From CAYXAA01 sp964462985 (GTDB lineage Bacteria > Pseudomonadota > Alphaproteobacteria > Rhizobiales > Stappiaceae), in contig CAYXAA010000003.1 in the NCBI GenBank assembly GCA_964462985.1, forward strand, positions 62,001 through 126,000: 64,000 bases of DNA. The letters run 5' to 3'. Each line of letters starts with the position of its first letter. Position 1 is the stretch's first letter. Position numbers and translations under genes: made by a program. Below the pieces are notes generated by a model, which was not told the origin of the DNA, searched no databases, and saw nothing but the letters and a program-made list of their open reading frames with translations. Shown here piece by piece: positions 43,437-51,682 of the stretch.

Positions 43437-44468
43437 ATGACCGGTCTCGCACTCAGGAAAGTTCAAAAGCGCTTCGGCAAGGTCGAGGTCGTCAAGGGGG
43501 TCGACCTCGAGGTGAAGGACGGCGAGTTCGTCGTCTTCGTCGGCCCGTCCGGCTGCGGCAAATCCACCCTTTTGCGCATGATATCGGGTCTGGAGGACAT
43601 CACGTCGGGTTCGCTCTACATTGGCGACCGCCTCATGAACGACGTGCAGGCCGCCAAACGCGGCGTGGCGATGGTATTCCAGTCCTATGCGCTCTACCCT
43701 CATCTCACCGTGCGCGACAACATGGGCTTCGGCCTCAAGGTGCGGAAGGTGCGGCCAGCCGAGCGCGAACGCCGGGTGCTGGAAGCTGCTGCGATCCTCA
43801 AACTTGAGGATTTGCTCGACCGCTATCCGCGCGAGCTCTCCGGCGGTCAGCGTCAGCGCGTCGCGATCGGGCGCGCCATCGTCGGTAATCCGGACGTGTT
43901 TCTTTTCGACGAGCCGCTCTCGAATCTCGACGCGGAACTCCGCGTCCACATGCGCTCCGAGATCGCCGCCCTTCACAAGCGGCTCGGCAACACGATGATC
44001 TACGTCACCCACGACCAGATCGAGGCGATGACGCTGGCCGACCGCATCGTCGTTCTGCGCGACGGCCGCATCGAGCAGGTCGGCACGCCGCGGGAACTTT
44101 ATGAGCAGCCGGACAACCTGTTCGTCGCCCAGTTCATCGGCAGTCCGAAGATGAACGTTCTGCCGGCGACGACGGTCTCCCAGAGCCTCGAGTCGATCAG
44201 AATCCACAGCAACGGCGCTGACCGCGTGGGCATGCGCCCGGAGCACCTCACGGTAGCCCCGGCATCGGCCGGATTGCTGCGCGGCCGCGTTGTCCTTGGG
44301 GAATACACCGGCGCCTCTTCCCTCCTCCACGTCGCGATTGACGGCGGAAACACCCTGCTTGTGATCCACGACGGCGAAATGCCCGCCCCTGACACGGAAG
44401 TCGGTCTGACAATCGCGCCGGAGCGGCTGCATTTTTTCGACGCAAACGGCAAGGCCGTGCGCGGCTGA
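43437..44468 (+). CDS. ABC transporter ATP-binding protein, MalK/UgpC type
   Basis: The 343-aa ATPase has Walker A GPSGCGKST (36-44), the signature LSGGQ (134-138), Walker B VFLFDEP (154-160), the H-loop in YVTHDQIEAMTLADRI and a C-terminal TOBE-type regulatory domain. UgpC/MalK-type ATPases energise CUT1 importers. It ends the rightward operon gntR-SDR-binding protein-two permeases-ATPase, making a complete importer. Confidence 0.95.
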   Translation: MTGLALRKVQKRFGKVEVVKGVDLEVKDGEFVVFVGPSGCGKSTLLRMISGLEDITSGSLYIGDRLMNDVQAAKRGVAMVFQSYALYPHLTVRDNMGFGLKVRKVRPAERERRVLEAAAILKLEDLLDRYPRELSGGQRQRVAIGRAIVGNPDVFLFDEPLSNLDAELRVHMRSEIAALHKRLGNTMIYVTHDQIEAMTLADRIVVLRDGRIEQVGTPRELYEQPDNLFVAQFIGSPKMNVLPATTVSQSLESIRIHSNGADRVGMRPEHLTVAPASAGLLRGRVVLGEYTGASSLLHVAIDGGNTLLVIHDGEMPAPDTEVGLTIAPERLHFFDANGKAVRG

Positions 44469-44549
44469 CGTCTGACTATGGCTGCCGCTCAAGGGCCGCC
44501 AGCAGGAAGACAAGCAGCGGCGTCACGACAAGCCTGGACGGCTTCCTGC

Positions 44550-45824
44550 TCACTTCAGCAGGTCCGGCAGCATCAGTGAAAGCTGCGGGATGAAGGTGAG
44601 CAGGATGAGAACAACGACAGGCGGGATCAGCCACGGCAGGATTGCGATTGCCAATCGATGATAGGGAATGTTGCCGACCTTCGCGACGACGAAGAGGGCC
44701 ACCCCCATTGGCGGCGTCAGAGTGCTGATCATCAGGTTGAACACCACGATCACGCCGAAATGCACCGGATCGATGTGATAAGCGTTCGCTACCTGCACCA
44801 GCATCGGCACGACAATGAGCAGTATCGCCAGCGACTCGATGAAGGCCCCGAGCACGAAGATCAGTAGGTTGACGCCGACCAGGAAGGTGATCGGATCGTT
44901 TGCCACCGCCAGGAAGGCGCTGGCGATTTGCTGCGGTGCCTGCTCACGGGCGAGGATCACGCCGAGCATCGAGACTCCGGCGATGATGACGGCAATCGAC
45001 GCCGACGTTGCGACCGTCTCGTAGAGCGCGTCCCACAGCCGTCGCCAGGTCAGTTGATGATAGAACACAAGGTCGATCAGGATCGCATAGGCGACGGTGA
45101 CCGCCGCTGCCTCGGTCGGCGAGAACAAACCCGAAAAGATGCCACCAATGATCACCATCGGGGTCATCAGTGCCGGGAATGAGTTGAGGAACCCACTGGT
45201 GATCTGCCGCAATGTTGCCCGCGGCTCGATCGGGTAGTTGCGCCGGCGCGCCAGCACATAGACCATCACCATAAGCGAAGCGGCGCAGAGGAACCCCGGC
45301 ACCACGCCGGCGAGAAACAGGCTGCCGATGCTGGTGTTCGAGACGACGCCATAGAGGACCATGGTGATCGAAGGTGGCACGAGGGGCCCGATCATCGACG
45401 AGGCCGCAGTGACGGAACCGGAGAACTCGTCGTCATAGCCGGCATCGCGCATGGCCTTGATCTCCATCTTGCCGAGACCCGCCGCATCGGCGATCGCCGA
45501 CCCCGACATTCCGGAAAAGAACAGGCTGGCAAGCACGTTCACATGACCAAGGCCGCCACGCAGGTGGCCCATCAGGGATTTCGCGAAACCGAACAGATGA
45601 TTGGTAACGCCGCCGCTGTTGAGGATGGTGGCGGCCAGGATGAACAACGGCACGGCGAGTAGCGGAAAGCTGTTCAATCCGTCGACCATGCGCTGTACGG
45701 CGAAGCTCAGCCCGATACCGGAGTAGTAGAAATAGCCCATCGAGACGAAGATCATCGCAACACCGATCGGCACCCCGACGAAGGTGAGCGCGAGCCAGAC
45801 GATGGTGAGTATCGAGAGGATCAA
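44550..45824 (-). CDS. TRAP transporter large permease (DctM type)
   Basis: This 424-aa membrane protein of the DctM family has a dozen helices and the family motifs PLFILAATILNSGGVTNHLF, SLFFSGMSGSAIADAAGLGK and VPPSITMVLYGVVSN. TRAP systems use a sodium gradient to take up acids delivered by a periplasmic binding protein. It overlaps the small permease gene by 4 bp and ends the leftward TRAP operon. The converging ABC operon ends 81 bp away. Confidence 0.95.
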   Translation of the reverse strand: MILSILTIVWLALTFVGVPIGVAMIFVSMGYFYYSGIGLSFAVQRMVDGLNSFPLLAVPLFILAATILNSGGVTNHLFGFAKSLMGHLRGGLGHVNVLASLFFSGMSGSAIADAAGLGKMEIKAMRDAGYDDEFSGSVTAASSMIGPLVPPSITMVLYGVVSNTSIGSLFLAGVVPGFLCAASLMVMVYVLARRRNYPIEPRATLRQITSGFLNSFPALMTPMVIIGGIFSGLFSPTEAAAVTVAYAILIDLVFYHQLTWRRLWDALYETVATSASIAVIIAGVSMLGVILAREQAPQQIASAFLAVANDPITFLVGVNLLIFVLGAFIESLAILLIVVPMLVQVANAYHIDPVHFGVIVVFNLMISTLTPPMGVALFVVAKVGNIPYHRLAIAILPWLIPPVVVLILLTFIPQLSLMLPDLLK

Positions 45825-46300
45825 GTGACGGATTCCTGTCTAAAGCCCTGAAGGTATCCGGCGAGCCGCCGCCCGATCCGCCACAGCACGAAGAGCGCGG
45901 CGACCGGATAGGAGGCGTAGAGCACGGCATCGGTGACCGGCAGCGACACGGCCGTGTTGTTCCAGCTTCTCAACACGCCGCGATAGCCGATCCAGATCAG
46001 GTGGCAGGTGATGGCGAAGTAGAGGACATCGATCAACGAAAACAGGACGAGCCGCGCCTTCCAGCGCAGCATTTCGGGCACGAACTCGACCCGCAGATGT
46101 CCGTCGGTGCGTTCAACCTCGGCGATGCCGATGAAAGCCATCCACACCCACAGCCAGCGCGACAGTTCCTCCGTCCAGATCGGCGGCAGGAAAATGCCGA
46201 GCCGTCCGACGACCTGGAGCAACACGACCGCGACCAGCACGGCGAAGAGGACGGCGGCGACACTGCCTTCGAGGGAATAGCGGGATCGGGCGGGAGGCAC
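45821..46300 (-). CDS. TRAP transporter small permease (DctQ type)
   Basis: The 159-aa DctQ protein has four helices (VAAVLFAVLVAVVLLQVVGR, the LSRWLWVWMAFIGIAE motif, then LVLFSLIDVLYFAITCHLIW and VLYASYPVAALFVLWRI). I start at the GTG at 46300 because CAGGAGA lies 8 bases upstream; a longer frame would add 12 residues with no ribosome site. It pairs with the DctM protein encoded next. Confidence 0.92.
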   Translation of the reverse strand: MPPARSRYSLEGSVAAVLFAVLVAVVLLQVVGRLGIFLPPIWTEELSRWLWVWMAFIGIAEVERTDGHLRVEFVPEMLRWKARLVLFSLIDVLYFAITCHLIWIGYRGVLRSWNNTAVSLPVTDAVLYASYPVAALFVLWRIGRRLAGYLQGFRQESVT

Positions 46301-46475
46301 GGACAGATCTCCTGGAGCGAAACGAGCTTGACGCACGGGCCCGCGATCTTCTGAAGCCGCCTCTTCACCTGCCTGGACGTGGCGTCGGCAACCAAGTTGC
46401 GTTGGCGGGCTCGCAAGCTGGACTGCCGGGCAGGCCCGGCCATGGCGATGGGACGGCTCGCGTGGATCGGTGAGC

Positions 46476-46501
46476 GCCGGAGCGAGATTTCCCGCTCCGG
46501 C
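46476..46501 (-). other. GC-rich hairpin in the gap between dctP-type and dctQ-type genes
   Basis: GCCGGAGCG and CGCTCCGGC form a perfect 9-bp stem with an 8-nt loop, 10 bp past the binding-protein stop. No T-run follows on the minus strand, so it is more likely an mRNA-stabilising or pausing structure than a terminator. The 210-bp gap holds nothing else I can name. Confidence 0.6.
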
Positions 46502-46510
46502 GGCATCGAC

Positions 46511-47473
46511 CTACTGCTTCATCAGGTCGGCAACCGATCCCTCGCCGAACTTCTCCTCAAGCTTGTCGTAGTACGGCTGCATTGCCGCCCGGAATGGCGC
46601 CAAATCCGGCCTGGTCACCACCAACCCCTCGCTTTCGAAGAAGCTCACCAGATTTGCTTCGTCGTCCACCGTCAGCTGGTTGTTGACCTCGCCCCCAGCT
46701 TTGGCCGCTTCGACGATCCAGCCGCGCTGCTCGTCCGAAAGCCCGTCCCAGGTTTTCTTCGACACGATGATGGCCTGGCTCGCGACGAAGTGGCTGGTCA
46801 GCGCGATCGACTTCTGGACCTCGTAAAACTTCATCGCCTGGATCGTCGGCAGCGGGTTCTCCTGCGCATCGACCTGATTGGTCTGCAACGCAAGGTAAAC
46901 CTCGGCGAAGGCCACCGGCGCCGGCGTCGCCCCGACGGCCTGGGCATAGTCGATCAGGAACGGCACGTTCGGCGTCCGCAGCCTCAATCCCTTCATGTCC
47001 TCGATCGACGTGATCTCCTTGTTGGCCGTGGTGTGGCGCGTGCCGAAGTACCAGAGGTCAATCATCTTGACGCCCTGCTCCTCGAACTTTTCGTTCATCT
47101 TCTGGCCGTAGGGACCGTCGACGACCTTGAGCAGATGATCGTAGTCCGAGATGACATAGGGCTCGCCGATCAGCGCCAGTTCCGGAATGATGTAGCTCAT
47201 GTCCGGATACCCGTTCGACGTGAAATCAAGCTCGCCTTCCTGCACCTGCGCCGTCATCGCCTTGAAGTCGCCGAGCTGCGAGCCTGGGAAGATCTTGATG
47301 CTCATTGAGCCGCCCGACAGCTCCTTGAGCTTGTCGTTCATCGCCGACACGCCCTTGTAGACGTTGTCGTTCTCGGTGTTCTGCATCCCGAAGGTCAGTT
47401 CCTGCGCCGCGGCGGCTCCAGAGGCCGCGGCCAGCACGACGCCGGCCAGAAGCGATGTCCATATGCGTGTCAT
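46511..47473 (-). CDS. TRAP transporter substrate-binding protein (DctP/SiaP type)
   Basis: The 320-aa protein has a signal peptide (TRIWTSLLAGVVLAAASGAA, with AAAAQ cleavage). The mature DctP fold follows: IKIFPGSQLGDFKAMTAQVQ, KGLRLRTPNVPFLIDYAQAV with the conserved ligand-binding Arg, and LALQTNQVDAQENPLPTIQA. It is periplasmic and captures a carboxylate-bearing substrate. GGAGGAA fixes the ATG at 47473. It follows gntR on the same strand and precedes dctQ/dctM. The neighbouring NAL-like aldolases make a sugar acid or sialate-like acid a reasonable guess. Confidence 0.94.
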   Translation of the reverse strand: MTRIWTSLLAGVVLAAASGAAAAQELTFGMQNTENDNVYKGVSAMNDKLKELSGGSMSIKIFPGSQLGDFKAMTAQVQEGELDFTSNGYPDMSYIIPELALIGEPYVISDYDHLLKVVDGPYGQKMNEKFEEQGVKMIDLWYFGTRHTTANKEITSIEDMKGLRLRTPNVPFLIDYAQAVGATPAPVAFAEVYLALQTNQVDAQENPLPTIQAMKFYEVQKSIALTSHFVASQAIIVSKKTWDGLSDEQRGWIVEAAKAGGEVNNQLTVDDEANLVSFFESEGLVVTRPDLAPFRAAMQPYYDKLEEKFGEGSVADLMKQ

Positions 47474-47565
47474 TGATGGTTCCTCCACTTATGTGTTCGG
47501 CCGGGTCGATCATCGGTCCGGCCCGTCTCTTTGCATCCGGGACTTCGCCCCGGACGGCGCACGCG

Positions 47566-48321
47566 TCAGGCTACGGTGTCGTCAAGATCGAGCTTCCTGG
47601 GCTTGGGCACGCGGTCGCGGTATGAGCGCGCAAGATGCGCGTCCATGACCGCGACGGCTTTCTCGGCATCGCCGTTGACGATCGCCTCATAGATCATCCG
47701 ATGCTCCTCATAGACCATCATGTCGTGCCGGCGCTGGTCCGGCGCGGCGGTGCGCTGCTGCAGCATCGTCCGCACGAACAGGTCGTGCAGCGTCAGGATG
47801 ATCGGGTTCTCGACGACCGAGACGATCGCTCTGTGGAAGGCATGGTCGGCCTCCTTGAAACGCTCCAGGTCGCCAATCGCCTCGAAACAGGCGTCAAGCG
47901 CGCTGTGGATCTGGGCAAGCTTGATCGCCGAGGCGCCCTGCGCCACCGAACGTACCGCGCCGACCTCGATGAACTGCCGGATCTGCTCCAGATAGGCGCC
48001 GCTTTCCGCGTCGCCGACCAGGTCGCGTATGTGACTCGCCGCATTGAGGAAGATCTTTTCGAACGACGGCTTTTCCGCACGCGGCCGCCGCGTCGTGCTT
48101 AGGTTTGCGTAGCCGCGCTGCTGCATGACGACCAGCGCCTCGCGCACGGTTGGCCGTGAGGTGTCGAAGCGCTCGCATATGTCCCGCTCCGACGGCAGCA
48201 CCTCGCCAACGGCAATGCGACCCGCCTTGATCTCCGCGATCAGCGCATCGGCGATCGCCAGGGCCGCCCGGCTCTTGCCCTCCGCCTGCTGCTCGCCAGG
48301 TTCTGCCGTATCGTCACTCAC
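47566..48321 (-). CDS. GntR-family regulator, FadR subfamily (FCD domain)
   Basis: The 251-aa regulator has a winged helix (LIAEIKAGRIAVGEVLPSER, RFDTSRPTVREALVVMQQRG) and an FCD domain (YLEQIRQFIEVGAVRSVAQG, FHRAIVSVVENPIILTLHDL, HRMIYEAIVNGDAEKAVAVM). It resembles LldR/UxuR-type sensors of carboxylic or sugar acids. It lies between the TRAP genes it likely co-transcribes with and a divergent aldolase pair. Two TGGT/ACCA palindromes in the shared control region match the FadR-family consensus. Confidence 0.93.
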   Translation of the reverse strand: MSDDTAEPGEQQAEGKSRAALAIADALIAEIKAGRIAVGEVLPSERDICERFDTSRPTVREALVVMQQRGYANLSTTRRPRAEKPSFEKIFLNAASHIRDLVGDAESGAYLEQIRQFIEVGAVRSVAQGASAIKLAQIHSALDACFEAIGDLERFKEADHAFHRAIVSVVENPIILTLHDLFVRTMLQQRTAAPDQRRHDMMVYEEHRMIYEAIVNGDAEKAVAVMDAHLARSYRDRVPKPRKLDLDDTVA

Positions 48322-48464
48322 GTCACGCCGCCTCCCGCGAACCGTCTCCTTTGAGCCCGAGTGGCACCTGAGAGTCGCTCGCTCTGTCTGTGCCGAACCC
48401 GTTCCATACGCCTTGACGCCTTTCGGGGTCGACTGGCACGGCTCGCTGACCGAAACTAATCATA

Positions 48465-48495
48465 TGGTCTTACCAAGATCAACACCTTGGTACCA
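48465..48495. promoter_or_regulatory. Pair of FadR-type operators (TGGT/ACCA) in the divergent gap
   Basis: TGGT-CTT-ACCA at 48465-48475 is a perfect TGGT-N3-ACCA site, and TGGTACCA at 48488-48495 is a second palindrome 12 bp away. They lie about 145 bp upstream of gntR and 120 bp upstream of the aldolase gene. FadR-subfamily regulators bind this type of sequence. Confidence 0.7.
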
Positions 48496-48537
48496 CCTAT
48501 TGCAGAATAGGGCGCTATTCGCGGCAAATCCCATCGT

Positions 48538-48566
48538 TTGACATCCGCCAAGCGGCAAAATATAGC
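48538..48566 (+). promoter_or_regulatory. Sigma-70-type promoter for the aldolase pair
   Basis: TTGACA, exact consensus, and TATAGC are separated by 17 bp. An inverted repeat TTTGG-TTAGT-CCAAA at 48568-48582 begins 2 bp past the -10 and would cover the transcription start, so it is a second possible operator. Confidence 0.75.
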
Positions 48567-48612
48567 TTTTGGTTAGTCCAAATGAATTTCCTGGCAAAGG
48601 CGAGGTGGTGGG

Positions 48613-49509
48613 GTGACAACCGATCTTCAGGGCGTGCATGTCGCCCTCCTGTCGGGCTTTTCCGATGACGGCGCCTTCAGCGCGACGCGACAGGCTGCGA
48701 TCGTCGATTATGCGGTCCGACAGCGGATCGACGGTCTTTATGTTGGCGGCAGCAGCGGCGAGTCGGCGATCATGCAGACCGATGAGCTCGCGGAGCAGCA
48801 GGCCGTCGTGGCCGACCGCGCCAGGGGCAAGGTCCGGGCGCTGATCGCCCACGTCGGCCAGCCCGCATTGCGCGATTCCGTCCGGCTCGCGGAAAACGCC
48901 GCCAGGCTCGGCTACGACGCCCTGTCCGCGCTGCCGCCGCACGCCTTCCCCTACCGGCCCGAGGACGTGAAGGCCTATTACCGTGCTCTCGTCGAGGCGT
49001 CCGGCCTGCCACTCATTGTCTATGAAATCCCTCAACGCACCGGCCGCGTCACGCCGCCGGCGCAGATGGAGGAATATCTCCGCCTCCACGGCGTCGTTGG
49101 CCTGAAATATACCAGCCCGGATCTATACCTGCTGTCGCGGCTGCAGGTACGCGCGCCGGAAAAGCTTTTTTTCTTCGGCGTCGACGAGATGTTCGGTGCG
49201 GCGGCCGCCCTTGGCGTCAGCGGCGGAATCGGCACAACCTACAACGTGATCGGCGGGCTCTACACTGACCTCTGTGCCGCCGTCGCCGCCGGCGACGTCG
49301 CCCGCCTGCGCCACTTGCAGCGCATTTCCCAGGATCTGGTCGAGCGGGTGATCGCCGTCGGTGTCATGCCCGGCACCAAGCGGCTGCTGCAGCTTGCCGG
49401 TGTCGACTGCGGCACCACGCGCCCGCCACTTTCCCTCGGCCCCGCCGAAGAGGTGAAGCGCCTTGACGATTGGTTCGCCACAGGCATCATCGATGAGTGG
49501 CTTGTCTAG
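48613..49509 (+). CDS. DHDPS/N-acetylneuraminate lyase family aldolase (first copy)
   Basis: This 298-aa class I aldolase-fold protein has the GGSSGESAIMQTDE substrate loop, the conserved Tyr in LPLIVYEIPQRTG and the Schiff-base Lys in GVVGLKYTSPDLY. The GGSSGE loop and YEIP resemble N-acetylneuraminate lyase more than DapA. It would split or dehydrate a 2-keto sugar acid with release of pyruvate. GTG start with GAGGTGG upstream. It overlaps the second aldolase gene by 17 bp and is divergent from gntR/TRAP. Confidence 0.9.
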   Translation: MTTDLQGVHVALLSGFSDDGAFSATRQAAIVDYAVRQRIDGLYVGGSSGESAIMQTDELAEQQAVVADRARGKVRALIAHVGQPALRDSVRLAENAARLGYDALSALPPHAFPYRPEDVKAYYRALVEASGLPLIVYEIPQRTGRVTPPAQMEEYLRLHGVVGLKYTSPDLYLLSRLQVRAPEKLFFFGVDEMFGAAAALGVSGGIGTTYNVIGGLYTDLCAAVAAGDVARLRHLQRISQDLVERVIAVGVMPGTKRLLQLAGVDCGTTRPPLSLGPAEEVKRLDDWFATGIIDEWLV

Positions 49510-50437
49510 CATTCCGTCGCTCCCCACCGGCATCTGGGCCGCCGTACTCCTGCCGATCTCGCCGCAGGGCCGGATCGATTACGGTGCCTTGGCCGACGAG
49601 ATCGACATCCTCTGCGACAGCCCTGTCGACGGACTCTACTCCAATGGCACCGCTGGCGAATTCCATGGCCAGACCGACGCGGAGTTCGATCGCATCACTG
49701 TGATTGTCGCTGAAGGGGCGAGGAGGGCCGGCAAGCCGTTCCAGATCGGCGTCAGCCATTCGAATGCGCGTATCGCCCGCGAACGGCTCGCCCGACTCGC
49801 ACCGACCGGCGCTGCCGCCGCCCAGTTCACCCTGCCCGACTGGTGGCCGCCGACCCTAAGCGAAGCCGAGCGCTTCATCGAGGGCATGCAGGAGGCTGCG
49901 GGCGAACTGCCGCTCGTTCTCTACAATCCGCCGCACGCAAAGAAACGGCTCAGCCTGCCGGAGATCGCCCGGATGCGTGAGCGGGCGCCCGGCCTGATTG
50001 GTGCCAAGCTTCCTGGCGGAGACGGTGAGTGGTACGCCCAACGTCGCCGGCTGCTGCCGGAGTTTTCCGTCTTCGTCCCGGGTCACACCGTCGCGACCGC
50101 CCGTCCGCTCGGCGGGGACGGGTCCTATTCCAACATGGCCTGCCTGAGCCCCGCCGGCGCCGTCGCATGGTGGCGCCTGATCGAGACGGACCGCAGCGCA
50201 GCAATCGATCTCGAGCGCCGCATCCAGCGCTTTCTGGCCGAGCACATCCTGCCGTACCGCAAGAGCCTTGGCCTGTCTGATGCCGCGCTCGACAAGCTGA
50301 TGGCCGCGGCCGGCGGCTGGGGGCCGGTGTCGCCGCGCCTGCTCTGGCCCTACTCCTCCGCACCCGATGAGGCGGTCGCCGCAGTTGCCGCCGCTGCGCG
50401 GAGCCTCATTCCCGAGTTCGGCCAAAGCGCGATGTGA
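49493..50437 (+). CDS. DHDPS/N-acetylneuraminate lyase family aldolase (second copy)
   Basis: The 314-aa paralogue has a different loop (DGLYSNGTAGEFHGQTDAEF), the active Tyr in PLVLYNPPHAKKR and the Lys in GLIGAKLPGGDGEW. YNPP and GTAGE resemble the dihydrodipicolinate synthase / 2-keto-3-deoxy acid aldolase branch. It begins inside the first copy (17-bp overlap), so both are co-translated. Having two divergent family members side by side suggests two successive steps or a hetero-oligomer rather than redundancy. Confidence 0.9.
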   Translation: MSGLSSIPSLPTGIWAAVLLPISPQGRIDYGALADEIDILCDSPVDGLYSNGTAGEFHGQTDAEFDRITVIVAEGARRAGKPFQIGVSHSNARIARERLARLAPTGAAAAQFTLPDWWPPTLSEAERFIEGMQEAAGELPLVLYNPPHAKKRLSLPEIARMRERAPGLIGAKLPGGDGEWYAQRRRLLPEFSVFVPGHTVATARPLGGDGSYSNMACLSPAGAVAWWRLIETDRSAAIDLERRIQRFLAEHILPYRKSLGLSDAALDKLMAAAGGWGPVSPRLLWPYSSAPDEAVAAVAAAARSLIPEFGQSAM

Positions 50438-50470
50438 ATCGCTCGGGCTGGTCGCTCCCTTGACATACAT

Positions 50471-50486
50471 ATAACTCGGCAGTTAT
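50471..50486. promoter_or_regulatory. Inverted repeat before arsR-type gene, likely autoregulatory operator
   Basis: ATAACT-CGGC-AGTTAT is a perfect inverted repeat 35 bp before the ArsR start, just downstream of TTGACA at 50460-50465. The position between -35 and start suits autorepression by the ArsR protein. Confidence 0.6.
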
Positions 50487-50520
50487 TGGTTTATTCATAG
50501 CTGTCAGGTTATCGATTATC

Positions 50521-50847
50521 ATGTCGCAACAGCCCCACGATGTTCTTTTCAGGACGCTCGCCGACCCGACCCGGCGAGCCATCTTCGAAAGGCTGTGCCG
50601 CGATGGCGAGCAGACGGTCGGATCGCTCACCAAATACGCCGGCGTTTCGCAGCCGGCCGTGTCGAAGCATCTCGGGATACTGAAGCAAGCTGGGCTGGTG
50701 CGCGACCGCCCCCAAGGTCGTCAGACACACTACAGCGCACAACCTGGCGCGCTCGCCCCGCTGATCGACTGGACGAGCCAGGTGACCAGTTTCTGGGAGA
50801 GCCGGTTCGACGCCCTCGAAGACCTGCTTAAAAGGATGGATCAATGA
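50521..50847 (+). CDS. ArsR-family repressor (SdpR/YgaV-like)
   Basis: The 108-aa winged-helix protein reads FRTLADPTRRAIFERLCRDG, SLTKYAGVSQPAVSKHLGIL and AGLVRDRPQGRQTHYSAQPG. It has no metal-binding cysteines. This type is typically paired with an AHSA1 protein, as here: the next ATG overlaps its stop by 4 bp. It probably autoregulates through the inverted repeat at 50471-50486. Confidence 0.93.
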   Translation: MSQQPHDVLFRTLADPTRRAIFERLCRDGEQTVGSLTKYAGVSQPAVSKHLGILKQAGLVRDRPQGRQTHYSAQPGALAPLIDWTSQVTSFWESRFDALEDLLKRMDQ

Positions 50848-51254
50848 ACGAAACAACGGCCGAAACGCTTTCCGTCGTCGTCGAGCGCGAGCTCGCGTTT
50901 CCGCCGGAAAAAGTTTGGCGCGCGCTCACGCAGCCCCACCTGATCGAAGAATGGCTCATGAAGAACGACTTTAAGCCCGTCGTGGAGCACCGGTTCAATC
51001 TGACCGCCGACTGGGGCAGCGTCGAGGGCGAGGTCCGCGTGGCCGAGCCGAACCGAACCCTGTCCTACACGTGGGACACCAAGGATCTCACCAGCATTGT
51101 CACCTGGACACTGACCCCCACGGGCAAGGGAACTCTCCTGCGGATGGAGCAGACCGGGTTCCGGCCGGACCAGCGGCCGTACTTCCAGGGCGCCAAGGCC
51201 GGTTGGCCGCGGTTCTTCGACGCGATGGAGAAGGTCCTGACCCGGCTGGACTGA
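50844..51254 (+). CDS. SRPBCC / AHSA1-domain protein
   Basis: The 136-aa START-like protein has a ligand-cavity fold: VERELAFPPEKVWRALTQPH, WSLMKNDFKPV-type EWLMKNDFKPVVEHRFNLTA, ending GWPRFFDAMEKVLTRLD. It is coupled to the ArsR gene (ATGA overlap). Such pairs are common in proteobacteria; the AHSA1 partner may bind a hydrophobic ligand or act as a co-chaperone-like protein. The function is not known precisely. Confidence 0.9.
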   Translation: MNETTAETLSVVVERELAFPPEKVWRALTQPHLIEEWLMKNDFKPVVEHRFNLTADWGSVEGEVRVAEPNRTLSYTWDTKDLTSIVTWTLTPTGKGTLLRMEQTGFRPDQRPYFQGAKAGWPRFFDAMEKVLTRLD

Positions 51255-51450
51255 GGGTGGCCAAATCCCTCCATGGCATCTCGTCTCGGGGCGACGACCT
51301 CGTCTCTCGGCTGCGGTTGCGTCGGTCCCGGCATCTTATTGCTGCATGATCACCGGAAATGCTCGGGGAACGTTTATCCCGGGATCGTGTTGCGTTTGGT
51401 CCACATGATCGTCGAACGTGTGATCGCCACCACTCACAAGGAAGTCCGCA

Positions 51451-51678
51451 ATGCGTTTGAACGCATGGGTTCGCCAAACCCATCGCTGGCTGTCGATCCT
51501 TTTCACTGCGACCGTTGTCGCCAACTTCATCGCCATGGGACTGGGCGAGCCGCCCTCATGGGTGGTGTTCTCGCCCCTGCTTCCGCTTTTCCTGCTCTTG
51601 TTCACCGGCCTCTACATGTTCGCGCTGCCTTATGTGGGCCGGCGACACAGCGATCGGCCCCACACAGCAACGGAGTGA
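51451..51678 (+). CDS. Small two-helix membrane protein
   Basis: The 75-aa protein (MRLNAWVRQTHRWLSILFTA) has two hydrophobic helices: about residues 13-31, and about 37-60 (WVVFSPLLPLFLLLFTGLYM). It is followed by a polar tail. CAAGGA sits upstream of the ATG. It resembles small membrane proteins found beside ArsR/AHSA1 and DUF1801 genes, but I know no function. The next gene starts 4 bp later, so the two are co-translated. Confidence 0.75.
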   Translation: MRLNAWVRQTHRWLSILFTATVVANFIAMGLGEPPSWVVFSPLLPLFLLLFTGLYMFALPYVGRRHSDRPHTATE

Positions 51679-51682
51679 CGCC

